Shown in pieces: positions 8,047 through 17,453 of a stretch of 64,000 bases of DNA (position 1 is the stretch's first letter; every line of letters begins with the position of its first letter). The position numbers and the translations under genes were made by a program. The stretch comes from Acutalibacter sp. 1XD8-33 (GTDB lineage Bacteria > Bacillota > Clostridia > Oscillospirales > Acutalibacteraceae), in contig NZ_RAZF01000004.1 in NCBI RefSeq assembly GCF_003612555.1, positions 62,001 through 126,000 on the forward strand. Direction: 5' to 3'. The notes beneath the pieces were generated by a model, which ran no database searches, was not told where the DNA came from, and saw only the letters and a program-made list of their open reading frames with translations.

Positions 8047-8422
8047 TTTGAGGACAGTCACATTAGAATGGGACAAGGCAGCGGGAAAGGTAAAATATAA
8101 ATACCCCATATTGTTCTATCGGACATATGATGAGGGAGCCGCCGTCTTTGCGTTTGACGCTAAAACAATGAAATACATGGAAGTTGATGCCGCTGATGAT
8201 CTATCGGATTGTCGGCGGTTTGCATTATACCAGCCAGAGTTTGATACGGAGCGATTTATAAGAATATTTGGTGCGAGTATTCCGCAATTCCTTTATACGC
8301 TTAACGAGGACGTTATTAATATGCTCTTGAAGCCTGTTATTGGCGTTTTAGTATGTTTTGAAATGTCGCAGGAATTAGCTGAAGAACTATTAGCCAATGG
8401 CGAGTTGCCTTGGCTTGATTAA
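8039..8422 (+). CDS. Hypothetical phage protein, paralogue of its neighbour
   Basis: The 127-residue product overlaps the end of the preceding frame by 8 bases, which suggests coupled translation. It has a strand-rich N-terminal half (YPILFYRTYDEGAAVFAFDA) and a helical C-terminal half ending in EELLANGELPWLD. Its similarity to the reconstructed 7667-8046 protein points to tandem gene duplication. The role is unknown. Confidence 0.6.
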   Translation: MDDLRTVTLEWDKAAGKVKYKYPILFYRTYDEGAAVFAFDAKTMKYMEVDAADDLSDCRRFALYQPEFDTERFIRIFGASIPQFLYTLNEDVINMLLKPVIGVLVCFEMSQELAEELLANGELPWLD

Positions 8423-8436
8423 AGGAGGATGTGACA

Positions 8437-8817
8437 ATGGAAGAAAAAAAGACTTTACCTGTTTTTAGTTTGTCGATTGCAAGCCGTCTTATGGCAGAGG
8501 GGTATGTTATTGACCATACAGATATTAACCAGAATAAAAGGCATTTGCGTGTGTTTTATTTTCGCAACACACCGGGGCTGGTAGAAGATATACAGAGAAT
8601 TAGAAAGGAACTTTTTAGGTGTAAAAGTAACGTACCTACAATCGCAGTTTACAAACTTGGATTAGCACAGCGGCTTTTAGTTCGTGGCTATTATATCCAT
8701 CATTTAGGTAAGGATCGGCGCAACAAGGGGTGGCCTGTATACTACTTCGTCAACGTTCCGGGCTTGCAGGAGGCTATTAACGAGTATTTTAAGGAGGTGG
8801 ATCATGCAAAATGGTAA
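8437..8817 (+). CDS. Duplicated DUF5659-like domain protein
   Basis: About 126 residues from the ATG at 8437, which follows AAAGGAGG. It contains the same unit twice: IASRLMAEGYVIDHT then VFYFRNTPGL (about 13-50), and LAQRLLVRGYYIHHL then VYYFVNVPGL (about 75-115). The pattern of a leucine-rich helix, a glycine turn, two strands and an FxNTPGL-like loop matches small DUF5659-type proteins found in phages, whose function is unknown. Single-domain forms are usual and the tandem form is less common. It overlaps the start of the zinc-finger gene by 14 bases. Confidence 0.6.
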   Translation: MEEKKTLPVFSLSIASRLMAEGYVIDHTDINQNKRHLRVFYFRNTPGLVEDIQRIRKELFRCKSNVPTIAVYKLGLAQRLLVRGYYIHHLGKDRRNKGWPVYYFVNVPGLQEAINEYFKEVDHAKW

Positions 8818-9529
8818 AGTATGTTCGTGTTGTGGAAAAAAATTAGCGGATAGCGCATTTTATAAATCATTCAATCCGAAGCACAAAGATAAGCTGACTC
8901 CAATGTGCAAAAAGTGCTGTGTTAAACAGTCTTTGGACAATTCAGGCGAGAATATTGATATTGAACGGTTTAAGAATACTTTGTTTTTTAACGATAAGCC
9001 ATATCGAACTGAGTTACATAGAGCGTGCATGGCACAAGCGGAGAAAAAATATAGTGACGAGGGCGGAAAGACGAAAGCAGAAACTATTGTGGGGCTATAC
9101 TTCGGCAAATTGAGTAGCTTACACCAATATAAGGGTATGACTTGGGAAGATAGTACGCTTGAGAACAAAGCAAATATGGCTATCCAATATGTTAAAAACG
9201 ATTGTGAAGATGTGTTTGAACAGTATTATAATGCTTATCCAGCACAAGTATTAAAAGTAATGAGAGCGTTGTATGATTTACTGCAATCTATTTATCATCT
9301 TACAGATCAACAGCAAAAAAATTTACTTGCAGCGTATGTAGGTGATCGGATTATTGGCGAAACGTTTATTGCTGATAATATGCTTTGCGAACATGATGAT
9401 TGCTGGCAGTTTGCAAATCATGAGTTGTTGCAACTGAAACAGTTACGGAGTGTTGACGATAGTATTTTTGCGGAAAGCTACGCTGATTTGTATGATGTGA
9501 GAGAGGGAACATGGCCTTGGACAACTTGA
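8804..9529 (+). CDS. Phage zinc-finger protein
   Basis: The 241-residue protein starts after AAGGAGGTGGATC. An N-terminal four-cysteine zinc ribbon (CSCCGKKL at 7-14, and CKKCC about 20 residues later) is followed by an all-helical body. Proteins with this finger and a helical tail are common in Firmicute phages and are often DNA- or RNA-binding, but no precise role is assigned. The last 19 bases overlap the next gene, so the reading frames are coupled. Confidence 0.6.
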   Translation: MQNGKVCSCCGKKLADSAFYKSFNPKHKDKLTPMCKKCCVKQSLDNSGENIDIERFKNTLFFNDKPYRTELHRACMAQAEKKYSDEGGKTKAETIVGLYFGKLSSLHQYKGMTWEDSTLENKANMAIQYVKNDCEDVFEQYYNAYPAQVLKVMRALYDLLQSIYHLTDQQQKNLLAAYVGDRIIGETFIADNMLCEHDDCWQFANHELLQLKQLRSVDDSIFAESYADLYDVREGTWPWTT

Positions 9530-10017
9530 CGATCCCCGCCCTGTACTCAATCAACAGCACACAGCCAGATAGCCGCCAGATTGAGATAACAATAAATCTT
9601 TTGTTTGAGGGTGCTTGCTTCGGCAAGTACCTTTTTTCGTTAGAAGCCATTAACGCAGCGGCTTCAGATATACAGAACGTTCCCATTGTTGATGAGGATG
9701 GGACGTGCGGCGTTGGCGTGATCCCGGAGTCTGCTGGTAGTCGCTGGACAAAGCTGTTGGTAGATGGCAAGTGGCGCAACTATCTTCAGGTAGATGCTCT
9801 GTTATGGACAAAGATGCAGGATAAATTGCCTGATATTAAGAAAAATAGCAAAGATTTTTACAATATTGAGGTGGATTTGGCCGATGTTGAGTCAGATTTA
9901 CAAGGAAATGGATTATATGTCGTATCTGCGTTTAGCGTTATAGGGTGTAGGCTGACACAACAGGCCACAGATTATTCAACCTTCAGCAACAGATACGGTA
10001 AATTGCCGAAAAGGTAA
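9511..10017 (+). CDS. Possible prohead protease or scaffold-like protein
   Basis: The 168-residue protein starts at the ATG after GAGGGAAC, inside the previous gene. The order of elements resembles the N-terminal region of phage prohead proteins: conversion of an internal residue set (NVPIVDEDG, about 53-61), then GVIPESAGSRW and YLQVDALLWTKM (about 68-103), and IEVDLADVE followed by SAFSVIGCRLTQ. I cannot identify a Ser/His catalytic pair. The head genes that would normally follow (portal, capsid, adaptors) are absent and the tape measure follows almost at once. The element is either heavily deleted or not a standard phage. Confidence 0.4.
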   Translation: MALDNLTIPALYSINSTQPDSRQIEITINLLFEGACFGKYLFSLEAINAAASDIQNVPIVDEDGTCGVGVIPESAGSRWTKLLVDGKWRNYLQVDALLWTKMQDKLPDIKKNSKDFYNIEVDLADVESDLQGNGLYVVSAFSVIGCRLTQQATDYSTFSNRYGKLPKR

Positions 10018-10028
10018 GGAGGATGAAC

Positions 10029-10133
10029 ATGGAAAACACTAATAATCAAATCATATTAGGATTGAATATTGAACAGACTATGCACTTAATTCAAGAGCAG
10101 TTAAACAAGATTGCCGAAAAGGTAAGGGGGTAA
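10029..10133 (+). CDS. 34-residue copy of the tape measure N-terminus
   Basis: This tiny gene has its own AAGGAGG site. Its product matches the start of the tape measure residue for residue in pattern: NNQIILGLNIEQTMHLIQEQ against DGEIVLGLQIAQTTQLIQSQ. The repeat extends into the flanking DNA: ATTGCCGAAAAGGTAAGG occurs just before this gene and again just before the tape measure, about 109 bases apart. It therefore arose as a tandem duplication. A separate start at 10023 is also possible. Confidence 0.6.
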   Translation: MENTNNQIILGLNIEQTMHLIQEQLNKIAEKVRG

Positions 10134-10136
10134 GAT

Positions 10137-13100
10137 ATGGCAAATAGTAACGCAGATGGCGAAATTGTACTTGGCTTACAAATAGCGCAGACTACGCAAC
10201 TAATCCAGTCACAGCTAAATCAATTATCAAAGAATCTTAGTTTATTGATTACTGGTAAACTGGATTATGCTAAGACCAGTTCGCAACTGAAAAAGGACTT
10301 AAAGAATCTAAAGGGAAATGTCAATCCGATTGGCTCCATTGATAAATCAAAGCTGAAAAAAGATGTTCAAGCGGCAGTTTCACAGGTGCAAGTTGCACCT
10401 AAAATTGATACAGGCGCATTGCAAAAGCAAATCGGAAAAGTCAAAATCAATCCCAATGTTGAGGGCAACGGTGAACTTCAGCAGATGGGTAATAATCTGG
10501 ATTCTATCAATAAGAAATCAGCGGCGACAGTTGCAAGTGTTGGCCTATTAAATCAGGCATTCCGCACGTTACAGAATACAGCAAAGCAGATGATTCACAC
10601 AGCCGCCGAACTGGATCAGCAGTTGACCGATTTGCGGATGGTAACAGGCCAAAACTATGAAGATGCGTCCCGCTTGGTGGATAGCTACAATGCCTTGGCA
10701 AAGGAGTTAGGTGCAACAACGTCACAGGTGGTTGATGCCGCCGATGAATGGTTACGACAGGGTAAGAGTATTGCCGAGGTTGAACAGCTTATTGCACAGT
10801 CAATGGTGCTGTCAAAGGTTGGAAAGATGGATTCCGCAGAGGCCACAAAGAATCTTACCAGCGCAATGAAAGGCTATGGGCTGGCAGTTGATGAGGTATC
10901 GGGGATCGTTGATAAGCTGACTGCTATTGACTTGCAAGCTGCTGTATCGTCCGCAGACTTAGCCATTGCAATGTCCAGAACTGCCAGTAGCGCAAGTATG
11001 GCTGGTGTAAGCATGGATAAGCTGCTGGGATATTTGGCTGTCATGAAGGAAACCACGCAAAGCAGCGCAGAGGAAATTGGTACGGCAATGCGCTCCATTT
11101 TCGCAAGACTCCAAAACGTTAAAGTGGGTAAATTTGTTGATGATGAGACAGGTGAGGCCATTAATGACGTTGAGAAGGCTTTAGGCAAAATTGGAATTGC
11201 ACTTAGAGATACTAACGGCGATTTTAGGAACATGGAAACCGTTCTGGATGAGGTTGCCGCAAAGTGGGACTCGTTGACAAACCTTGAGCAATCGGCTATT
11301 GCAACTTCTATTGCTGGAACACGGCAGCGCAACCAATTCTTGATCTTAATGCAAAACTACGGCAAGGCTCTTGAATATGCCGAGGTAGCAACCAACTCCG
11401 AGGGTACGGCTATGAAAAAGTTTGCGGCCTATCAGGAGTCCGTGGAGGCACATTTTAATACGCTGATTGCTTCTGCTGAAGCACTGTCAAAGCAGACTTT
11501 CCCGCCTGAATTGCTGAACGGCTTTATTGATGCTGGGGCGGCTGTACTTGATTTTCTGGAGGCCACAAACCTTCTGACTATTGCGCTGTCTACTTTGGGA
11601 GCAGCCTTAACAATGAAGGGGCTTGGTATCTTCGGTGGCAAACTTAAAAGCATATATCAGAGTGTAACTAATCTATCAGCAACGTTTAATATTTTGGGTA
11701 AATCCGCAAATGTAAAATTGTCCACGGAGCAGTTTAACCAACTACTGACAGTGACAAAGGGACTCAATGCACAGCAGCTTAAATTAGTAGTCAGTAATAA
11801 GGCCCTGACTACAGAGCAGCGCATGATGATCCTGACCGCCAGCGGCCTTACCAAAGAGGAAGCACAACAGACTCTTGCGACAATGGGGCTGACTACAGCG
11901 GAGGGCGCAGCTACAACCGCCACATTTAGCCTTTCCGGGGCTTTTAAGGCCCTTGGAGCGGCGATTGCGGCTAATCCCATAGGATTCCTTGTCATGGCCC
12001 TTACAACGGCTGTAACGGTCATTTCCACGGTCAATAGCAAACTGGCTGAAGCCCGACAGGAAATTATTGATGCTGGTAATGAGGCCGCAGAACACGCCAG
12101 TAATATTATTGAGTTAGCAAATACATATTTTGCGTTGGCTGATGCCGTGGACGCTGGCACAGCAGCCAAAGAGGATATGCTTGCAGCGCAGGATGGTATT
12201 ATCAAGGCTCTTGGGCTGGAAGGGCAATCCGTTGATGAGTTGATTGCCAAATATGGCGATTTGCAGACAGCTATTAAAACAATCACGCTGGATCAGCTTG
12301 ATACCGATATTTCACAGGCAATTAAAGGTGCTAAAACGGCGAAGAAAGATGTTATTGGTGATCTTGAAACTTGGTTAGGCACTGGCTCTATTACAAGTAA
12401 TAAAGATTCTGAAAAGGCAATTATCAAATGGCTGTACGATCAAGGACTGACAACCAGTGATAGCATAGTAAGCCTTCCTCATTCTGATTATGTGGACTTT
12501 TTTAGCGATCTGTCATTCGAGGACTTGAAGGAAAATCGTGATTTTCTCGAAAAGGCAATGAACGCTGTCCGAAAAGAGTTTGGATCAGATAGTGATGTAT
12601 TTAATAAACTTTCAGACGCATATGACAATTATGCAGATGCACTTGATCCAGTGGTAGAAGCAATCGACAATGCCAATAAGCTGATTGCACAGTATTATGT
12701 TGCAGCCGCCAGAGGGATTGACGATCCTAAAACCAAAGAGGAATTTGAACAGTTTAGGCAAAATATCATCAAAAAGCTGGATGATGATTTAGATTTTGAC
12801 ACAAACGGGACATTTACCGCCGAAGGGCTGGTTGACAGCATTTTGCAAAGTGATAGGCTGTATAGTCAATTCTATCAAGAGATTGAAGATACCTTAGAAA
12901 CAGTCGAAACCAAAACTTTATCGCACAGTGAAAAACTCAATGATATTCTGTCAAATCTCTGGAACGCAGAAGGATTTGAAGATACCAAGAAGTCTATTTT
13001 GGAGTTGGCAAATAGTCTTGATGGTATCACAGCAGACAATATCAATGATTTAGCCAGCAGCAGCGGTGAATTAGCGGCATTACTGGAACAGGATGGTATG

Positions 13101-16100
13101 AGCGCACGATTCTTAGCGCACGTTCTCCAGACTGGAGCAATGGGCGGAGATGGTTTTGCACTAATTACCGATGATGCGTTGACGCTGAATGAGGCACTTG
13201 AAAGTTTGCGTGGGCGGTTTGACGAGGTAACAGACGCAAAATCCCGTTATGATGCAGCAATGAAAACCCCGGAGAAAGATACAGACTTCAAATCATATGC
13301 CGATGCGTTCAAAGAACTCAATGAACAGTTTGTAGCTGGGACTACAAATAGCAACGCATTTTGGGCGGCGGCAGAATTTTTGTTCGGAGCAGATCAGCTT
13401 CAGGAATGGGGCTGGGCTGATGGGCTGGACGAAATCTATTCTGCAATGCAGAAGAATGTTGATATTTTTAAAGATGCCGATAGTGCAGGAGCAGGATTCC
13501 TTGATAGACTCTATGCCATTTCTGAAGCGGGGGAGATAAAGGCAGACGATGGATCAGTCATTGGACAGATTCAGAAATTGTCAGATGGCTCTTACGATTT
13601 TCAGTTTGATTCTGAAAACCTCGATTTGCTGGCTGACAGGTTGGGTATTACCAGCGAAGCGGCGTTGGCCTGTATGGAAGCCTTGTCCATGTATAGGGAC
13701 TTCAATTTTTATGATATTAATGCTGTAATGAAAGCCGTGGAGGAAATCGGCCTTGCGTCTGACTCTATAGACGGTACAGCGGTAAATGTCGGTACGCTGA
13801 CAGATCAGCTTATTTCCCTTGGCTACACCAACAAGGATATTTATGATTTGCTGAATGTTCTGCAAGAGGTTGACGGCATTACATTACTTGATGCCAATGC
13901 CAATGTTGAAACACTGGTACAAAGCCTTAGTGATCTTGGGCTTGCAGCGCAGGACGGGGTAGAGGTTACAATCAATGCTGATGGCCTTGCCAAACTTATG
14001 TCACAGCTTAATTTCACCAAAGAAGATACACAGGGGCTTATCACAAAGCTGGGCGAAGCTGATAATATCACGCTGACCAATGCACAGGGCGAAGTGATTG
14101 ACCTTAATACTGCGTTAGAAAATACGGATAAATTGAAATTCGCCAGCGTAACAAGTGAATTGGATGGTATCACAAACTCCGCAGATTTGGCGCAACAGGC
14201 CGTTACTGATTTGCAGCGTTCAATCAATACCCTTAAAGGCAAAACTGTTACCGTTACTGTTGATGTTCAACGTAAAAACAGCATTTTAGGTGGTATTTTT
14301 GGTTATGCAAAAGGCACTTCTGATGCCCCGGAGGGGGATGCTCTTGTCGGTGAAAAAGGCGAGGAATTAGTACAATCTGGTGATCGTGCTTATCTGGTTG
14401 GCACTAACGGCCCGGAAATTACTCATTTGAACGAAGGCGATATTGTCTATACAGCGGAGCAGACCAAAAAGATTAAGCGTGGATCGACAGTCATTAGGGG
14501 AGTAGTCCCCGCTTATGCCGGGGGACGGTTTAATACACATAAGGGATATACCTCTGTTCTGCCAGATAATAAATCTTCCAACAGTACAAGCACAAGCACA
14601 AAAACAACGACAAAACAAATTAAAGATGCTGCTAATGCAACTGCCAATCTTGAGGAAAAATTAGAAGAAACACTCAAAAAGATGAAAGAGTCTATGGATG
14701 ATATTATAGGCGATTTTGAACATCAAATTTTCCTTATGGAAAAGAATGGTGCAAGTGCTTCTGAAATTGTTGCTGTTTATAAGCAGATGCAAGAGGCTGT
14801 TCATAATCAGGCAGAAGAATATCGTAAGCTGGGACTTGATGAAAATTCGGATTATATTCAAGATTTGCAAAAGCAATGGTGGGAGTATCAAGATAGCATT
14901 AAAGATGATATTGTAGATGCTTATGAGGATATTGTTAGTGAACTTGAAAATTCTGTAACACTTACTGAGAATTGGCTTGATAATGCTATTGCTGATAGCG
15001 ATTATGGTGCTATTGTAAAATATACCTCTGATATAGTTGACTATTATCGTAGAATGCAAGATGCAATTCATCAACAGGCAGAGTATTATCGTTCTCTTGG
15101 ATATTCTAATGAGAGTGATGAAGTTAGTAAGTTGTCTGATTTGTGGTGGGATTATTATGAAAAGATCAAAGAGACTTCTGCAAACGCATGGCAACAGGTA
15201 GTAGATAATGCAAATGATGCAATAGATCAAATAACTGGTTTGTATGATGCTTTGCATACTGCCGCAGATGAATATGCCGATAGTGGGTTTATTACGATTG
15301 ATACTTTACAAGAGATTTGTTCTTGGGGTATTCAATATCTTTCTTATTTGAAAGATGAAAATGGGCAGTTAGTCATCAATGAGGAAAGCATACAGCGAGT
15401 TATTGCTGCCAGAACCGAACAAATGGCGATTGAACAGGCGTTGGCATATATTCAGCAGATTCAAAATGCGGCTAATGAAAATAATGCTGCTGCATTATTA
15501 AATTTAGCCAATGCAACAACAACAGCGTCTGGTGCAACTTGGGATATGGTATATGCTCAGTTAGCATTGATGAAAGCATCAGGACAGATTTCAGAAGAAT
15601 TGTATAATGCTTATGTGTCAAATATTAATAATATGAGAGCATTAGCAGATAGCGCAAAATCTGGAATTGGAAAAGTTACAGGAGAAATTAGTAAGGCCAA
15701 CGAGGAAGCGAAAAAAGCACTTGAGGATCAATCCGATGCTTTGAGCGACTTGCTTAAATATGTTGAAGAAATGATTAAGCAAGAAGTTAAGAATCAAGTC
15801 AAGGCTTTGGAAGATCAAGTCGATGCTATGAAAGAACTTGTTGACTTACAGAAAAAGTCATTAGATTTAGAAAAAGAGAAAGATGAATACGCAAGAGATT
15901 TAGCAGATAAAGAAAAAGGTATTGCTGATTTGCGTAAGCAAATTGCGGCTCTTGATTTAGATGATAGCCGTGAAGCAGCCGCTAAGAAGGCAAAGTTACA
16001 AGAAGAATTGGCAGATAAAATCAACGATTTAAGCGACTTTCAATCTGATCATGCTTATGGTGCTGCAAGTGATATGCTTGATGATATGGCTGATGCGTAT

Positions 16101-17093
16101 GAGAAAGAAAAGCAGAAAGAGATTGATATACTTGAGAATAGTATTTCTTCTGAAGAAAAGCTGTATCTTTTATCCATTGAACGTATCAGCAATCATTGGG
16201 ACACGCTTTATCAGGATTTAATTAACTGGAATACGGAATATGGTACAGTCGTAAACAATGATATATCCTCTGCATGGGATGCGGCAAGTGCAGCCGTTCA
16301 AAAGTACGGCTCTTATCTGGATGCTGTATTACAGACACAACAGCAGCTTGCGGCACTGGAGGCCAGTAGTTCTTCAAGCGGCGGTACAACAGGAACACCG
16401 AACATAATCGGCAACTCTGGAAATTATGATACCAGTGGTGGACAGGAAACCGAAAATGCACATAACATCATTAAAAGAATATATGCAAATAGTCAGGCTT
16501 GGAGTTCTTCAAGTTCTGAAAAGCGTACTGCAATGCACGAAGAAAATAAGGCTTTGGCAGCACAACTTAGTCGATATGGTATCAATGCTGTCACTGATGG
16601 ATCGAGTTGGTATGTAGATAGAATTGGTGGAGCATTGCTTTATGATAAGTACAAAAGATATACCTATCATAAGGGTGGCGTTGTTGGTGATGAATCTACG
16701 CTAAAGCAGGATGAAGTATTTGCAAAGTTGAAAAAGGGCGAAGCTGTACTTACTGAAGAACAGCAGGAGCCTATATATGAGATTCTTGACTTTGCGGATA
16801 CTATGCTTGGTAAGTATGGTGCTTTATTTGGTTCTGTACAATCAACAGATTTAATTGGTAGCAAGATGCACGATCAGATTAAGCAGGATGCACAGCAAGC
16901 GCAAAGTATTGTTGAGTATAGCGGTGATACAATTTATAACAATATCACCGTTCCTGTTCATACCACACAGAAACTTGATGCTGCCGAAATCGCAAAATTG
17001 TCAAAGGATATTTCACAACGCACGATTGCAGACTTGAATGATGCTTTTATTAAACGGGGTAAGCATAGAACTGGTAATCCCTTAAAGCCATAA
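10137..17093 (+). CDS. Phage tail tape measure protein
   Basis: The 2,318-residue protein has the conserved tape-measure core at about residues 150-450 (LTDLRMVTGQNYEDASRLVD, then VMKETTQSSAEEIGTAMRSI, then the KWDSL region). A hydrophobic segment lies at about 600-635 (ANPIGFLVMALTTAVTVIS). Long coiled coils follow, with two copies of a repeat of about 90 residues at about 1525-1700 (VYKQMQEAVHNQAEEYRKLG and YYRRMQDAIHQQAEYYRSLG). The C-terminal half is Lys/Glu/Asp-rich coiled coil. Tape measures set siphovirus tail length at roughly 1.5 angstrom per residue, which predicts a tail near 350 nm. No lysozyme or peptidase domain is evident. Other tail genes are missing. Confidence 0.92.
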   Translation: MANSNADGEIVLGLQIAQTTQLIQSQLNQLSKNLSLLITGKLDYAKTSSQLKKDLKNLKGNVNPIGSIDKSKLKKDVQAAVSQVQVAPKIDTGALQKQIGKVKINPNVEGNGELQQMGNNLDSINKKSAATVASVGLLNQAFRTLQNTAKQMIHTAAELDQQLTDLRMVTGQNYEDASRLVDSYNALAKELGATTSQVVDAADEWLRQGKSIAEVEQLIAQSMVLSKVGKMDSAEATKNLTSAMKGYGLAVDEVSGIVDKLTAIDLQAAVSSADLAIAMSRTASSASMAGVSMDKLLGYLAVMKETTQSSAEEIGTAMRSIFARLQNVKVGKFVDDETGEAINDVEKALGKIGIALRDTNGDFRNMETVLDEVAAKWDSLTNLEQSAIATSIAGTRQRNQFLILMQNYGKALEYAEVATNSEGTAMKKFAAYQESVEAHFNTLIASAEALSKQTFPPELLNGFIDAGAAVLDFLEATNLLTIALSTLGAALTMKGLGIFGGKLKSIYQSVTNLSATFNILGKSANVKLSTEQFNQLLTVTKGLNAQQLKLVVSNKALTTEQRMMILTASGLTKEEAQQTLATMGLTTAEGAATTATFSLSGAFKALGAAIAANPIGFLVMALTTAVTVISTVNSKLAEARQEIIDAGNEAAEHASNIIELANTYFALADAVDAGTAAKEDMLAAQDGIIKALGLEGQSVDELIAKYGDLQTAIKTITLDQLDTDISQAIKGAKTAKKDVIGDLETWLGTGSITSNKDSEKAIIKWLYDQGLTTSDSIVSLPHSDYVDFFSDLSFEDLKENRDFLEKAMNAVRKEFGSDSDVFNKLSDAYDNYADALDPVVEAIDNANKLIAQYYVAAARGIDDPKTKEEFEQFRQNIIKKLDDDLDFDTNGTFTAEGLVDSILQSDRLYSQFYQEIEDTLETVETKTLSHSEKLNDILSNLWNAEGFEDTKKSILELANSLDGITADNINDLASSSGELAALLEQDGMSARFLAHVLQTGAMGGDGFALITDDALTLNEALESLRGRFDEVTDAKSRYDAAMKTPEKDTDFKSYADAFKELNEQFVAGTTNSNAFWAAAEFLFGADQLQEWGWADGLDEIYSAMQKNVDIFKDADSAGAGFLDRLYAISEAGEIKADDGSVIGQIQKLSDGSYDFQFDSENLDLLADRLGITSEAALACMEALSMYRDFNFYDINAVMKAVEEIGLASDSIDGTAVNVGTLTDQLISLGYTNKDIYDLLNVLQEVDGITLLDANANVETLVQSLSDLGLAAQDGVEVTINADGLAKLMSQLNFTKEDTQGLITKLGEADNITLTNAQGEVIDLNTALENTDKLKFASVTSELDGITNSADLAQQAVTDLQRSINTLKGKTVTVTVDVQRKNSILGGIFGYAKGTSDAPEGDALVGEKGEELVQSGDRAYLVGTNGPEITHLNEGDIVYTAEQTKKIKRGSTVIRGVVPAYAGGRFNTHKGYTSVLPDNKSSNSTSTSTKTTTKQIKDAANATANLEEKLEETLKKMKESMDDIIGDFEHQIFLMEKNGASASEIVAVYKQMQEAVHNQAEEYRKLGLDENSDYIQDLQKQWWEYQDSIKDDIVDAYEDIVSELENSVTLTENWLDNAIADSDYGAIVKYTSDIVDYYRRMQDAIHQQAEYYRSLGYSNESDEVSKLSDLWWDYYEKIKETSANAWQQVVDNANDAIDQITGLYDALHTAADEYADSGFITIDTLQEICSWGIQYLSYLKDENGQLVINEESIQRVIAARTEQMAIEQALAYIQQIQNAANENNAAALLNLANATTTASGATWDMVYAQLALMKASGQISEELYNAYVSNINNMRALADSAKSGIGKVTGEISKANEEAKKALEDQSDALSDLLKYVEEMIKQEVKNQVKALEDQVDAMKELVDLQKKSLDLEKEKDEYARDLADKEKGIADLRKQIAALDLDDSREAAAKKAKLQEELADKINDLSDFQSDHAYGAASDMLDDMADAYEKEKQKEIDILENSISSEEKLYLLSIERISNHWDTLYQDLINWNTEYGTVVNNDISSAWDAASAAVQKYGSYLDAVLQTQQQLAALEASSSSSGGTTGTPNIIGNSGNYDTSGGQETENAHNIIKRIYANSQAWSSSSSEKRTAMHEENKALAAQLSRYGINAVTDGSSWYVDRIGGALLYDKYKRYTYHKGGVVGDESTLKQDEVFAKLKKGEAVLTEEQQEPIYEILDFADTMLGKYGALFGSVQSTDLIGSKMHDQIKQDAQQAQSIVEYSGDTIYNNITVPVHTTQKLDAAEIAKLSKDISQRTIADLNDAFIKRGKHRTGNPLKP

Positions 17094-17106
17094 AGAACAA
17101 ATAACT

Positions 17107-17143
17107 AATCCCGGCTGTTAGAGAAATCTGACAGACCGGGATT
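17107..17143 (+). terminator. Terminator after the tape measure
   Basis: AATCCCGG (17107-17114) pairs with CCGGGATT (17136-17143), extended inward by CTGT/ACAG, and is followed by CTTTAATTTT. Confidence 0.8.
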
Positions 17144-17214
17144 CTTTAATTTTACAGTCATAGGACAGGCCGTAAAGGGAATATATTTTACAGAAATGAG
17201 GTGATACATGACTA

Positions 17215-17388
17215 ATGAATAGCAATATCGTTAGTTACACAGCAACCGAACATAAAAAGATGGTTGGAGGGAAGGAAGTTACCGTTCGCAACTTAAAGCC
17301 AGTTTTCACTAATGATGAGGAACGGCAAAAGGTAAAACAGCATATTCAGAACGGATTATATAATGTTTTTTCAAAGTTTGTGGGTTGA
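17215..17388 (+). CDS. Small protein upstream of the serine integrase
   Basis: The 57-residue product begins MNSNIVSYTATEHKK and ends VKQHIQNGLYNVFSKFVG. The ribosome site GAGGTG precedes two overlapping ATGs. The first (17208) gives only four codons and ends within the second start region, so re-initiation is possible. Short proteins ending in a helix plus (F/Y)xKF-type tail are often found beside large serine recombinases in clostridial elements. Some accessory proteins at that position control integrase direction, but no evidence here proves it. Confidence 0.55.
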   Translation: MNSNIVSYTATEHKKMVGGKEVTVRNLKPVFTNDEERQKVKQHIQNGLYNVFSKFVG

Positions 17389-17413
17389 AGAATCCGAGCC
17401 GCTACGGTATAAT
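17385..17413 (+). promoter_or_regulatory. Integrase promoter embedded in a terminator
   Basis: TTGAAG (17385-17390) and TATAAT (17408-17413) are 17 bases apart. The -10 lies in the loop of the terminator hairpin at 17396-17430, so the integrase transcript would begin in its 3' arm. Confidence 0.6.
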
Positions 17414-17435
17414 ATGACCGTTGGCGGCTCTTTTT
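17396..17435 (+). terminator. Strong terminator between the small gene and the integrase
   Basis: GAGCCGC-ACGGT pairs with ACCGT-GCGGCTC around an 8-base loop and is followed by TTTTTG. It shields the integrase from readthrough from the phage genes. Confidence 0.8.
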
Positions 17436-17453
17436 GTAGAAAGGAAAGAGCCG

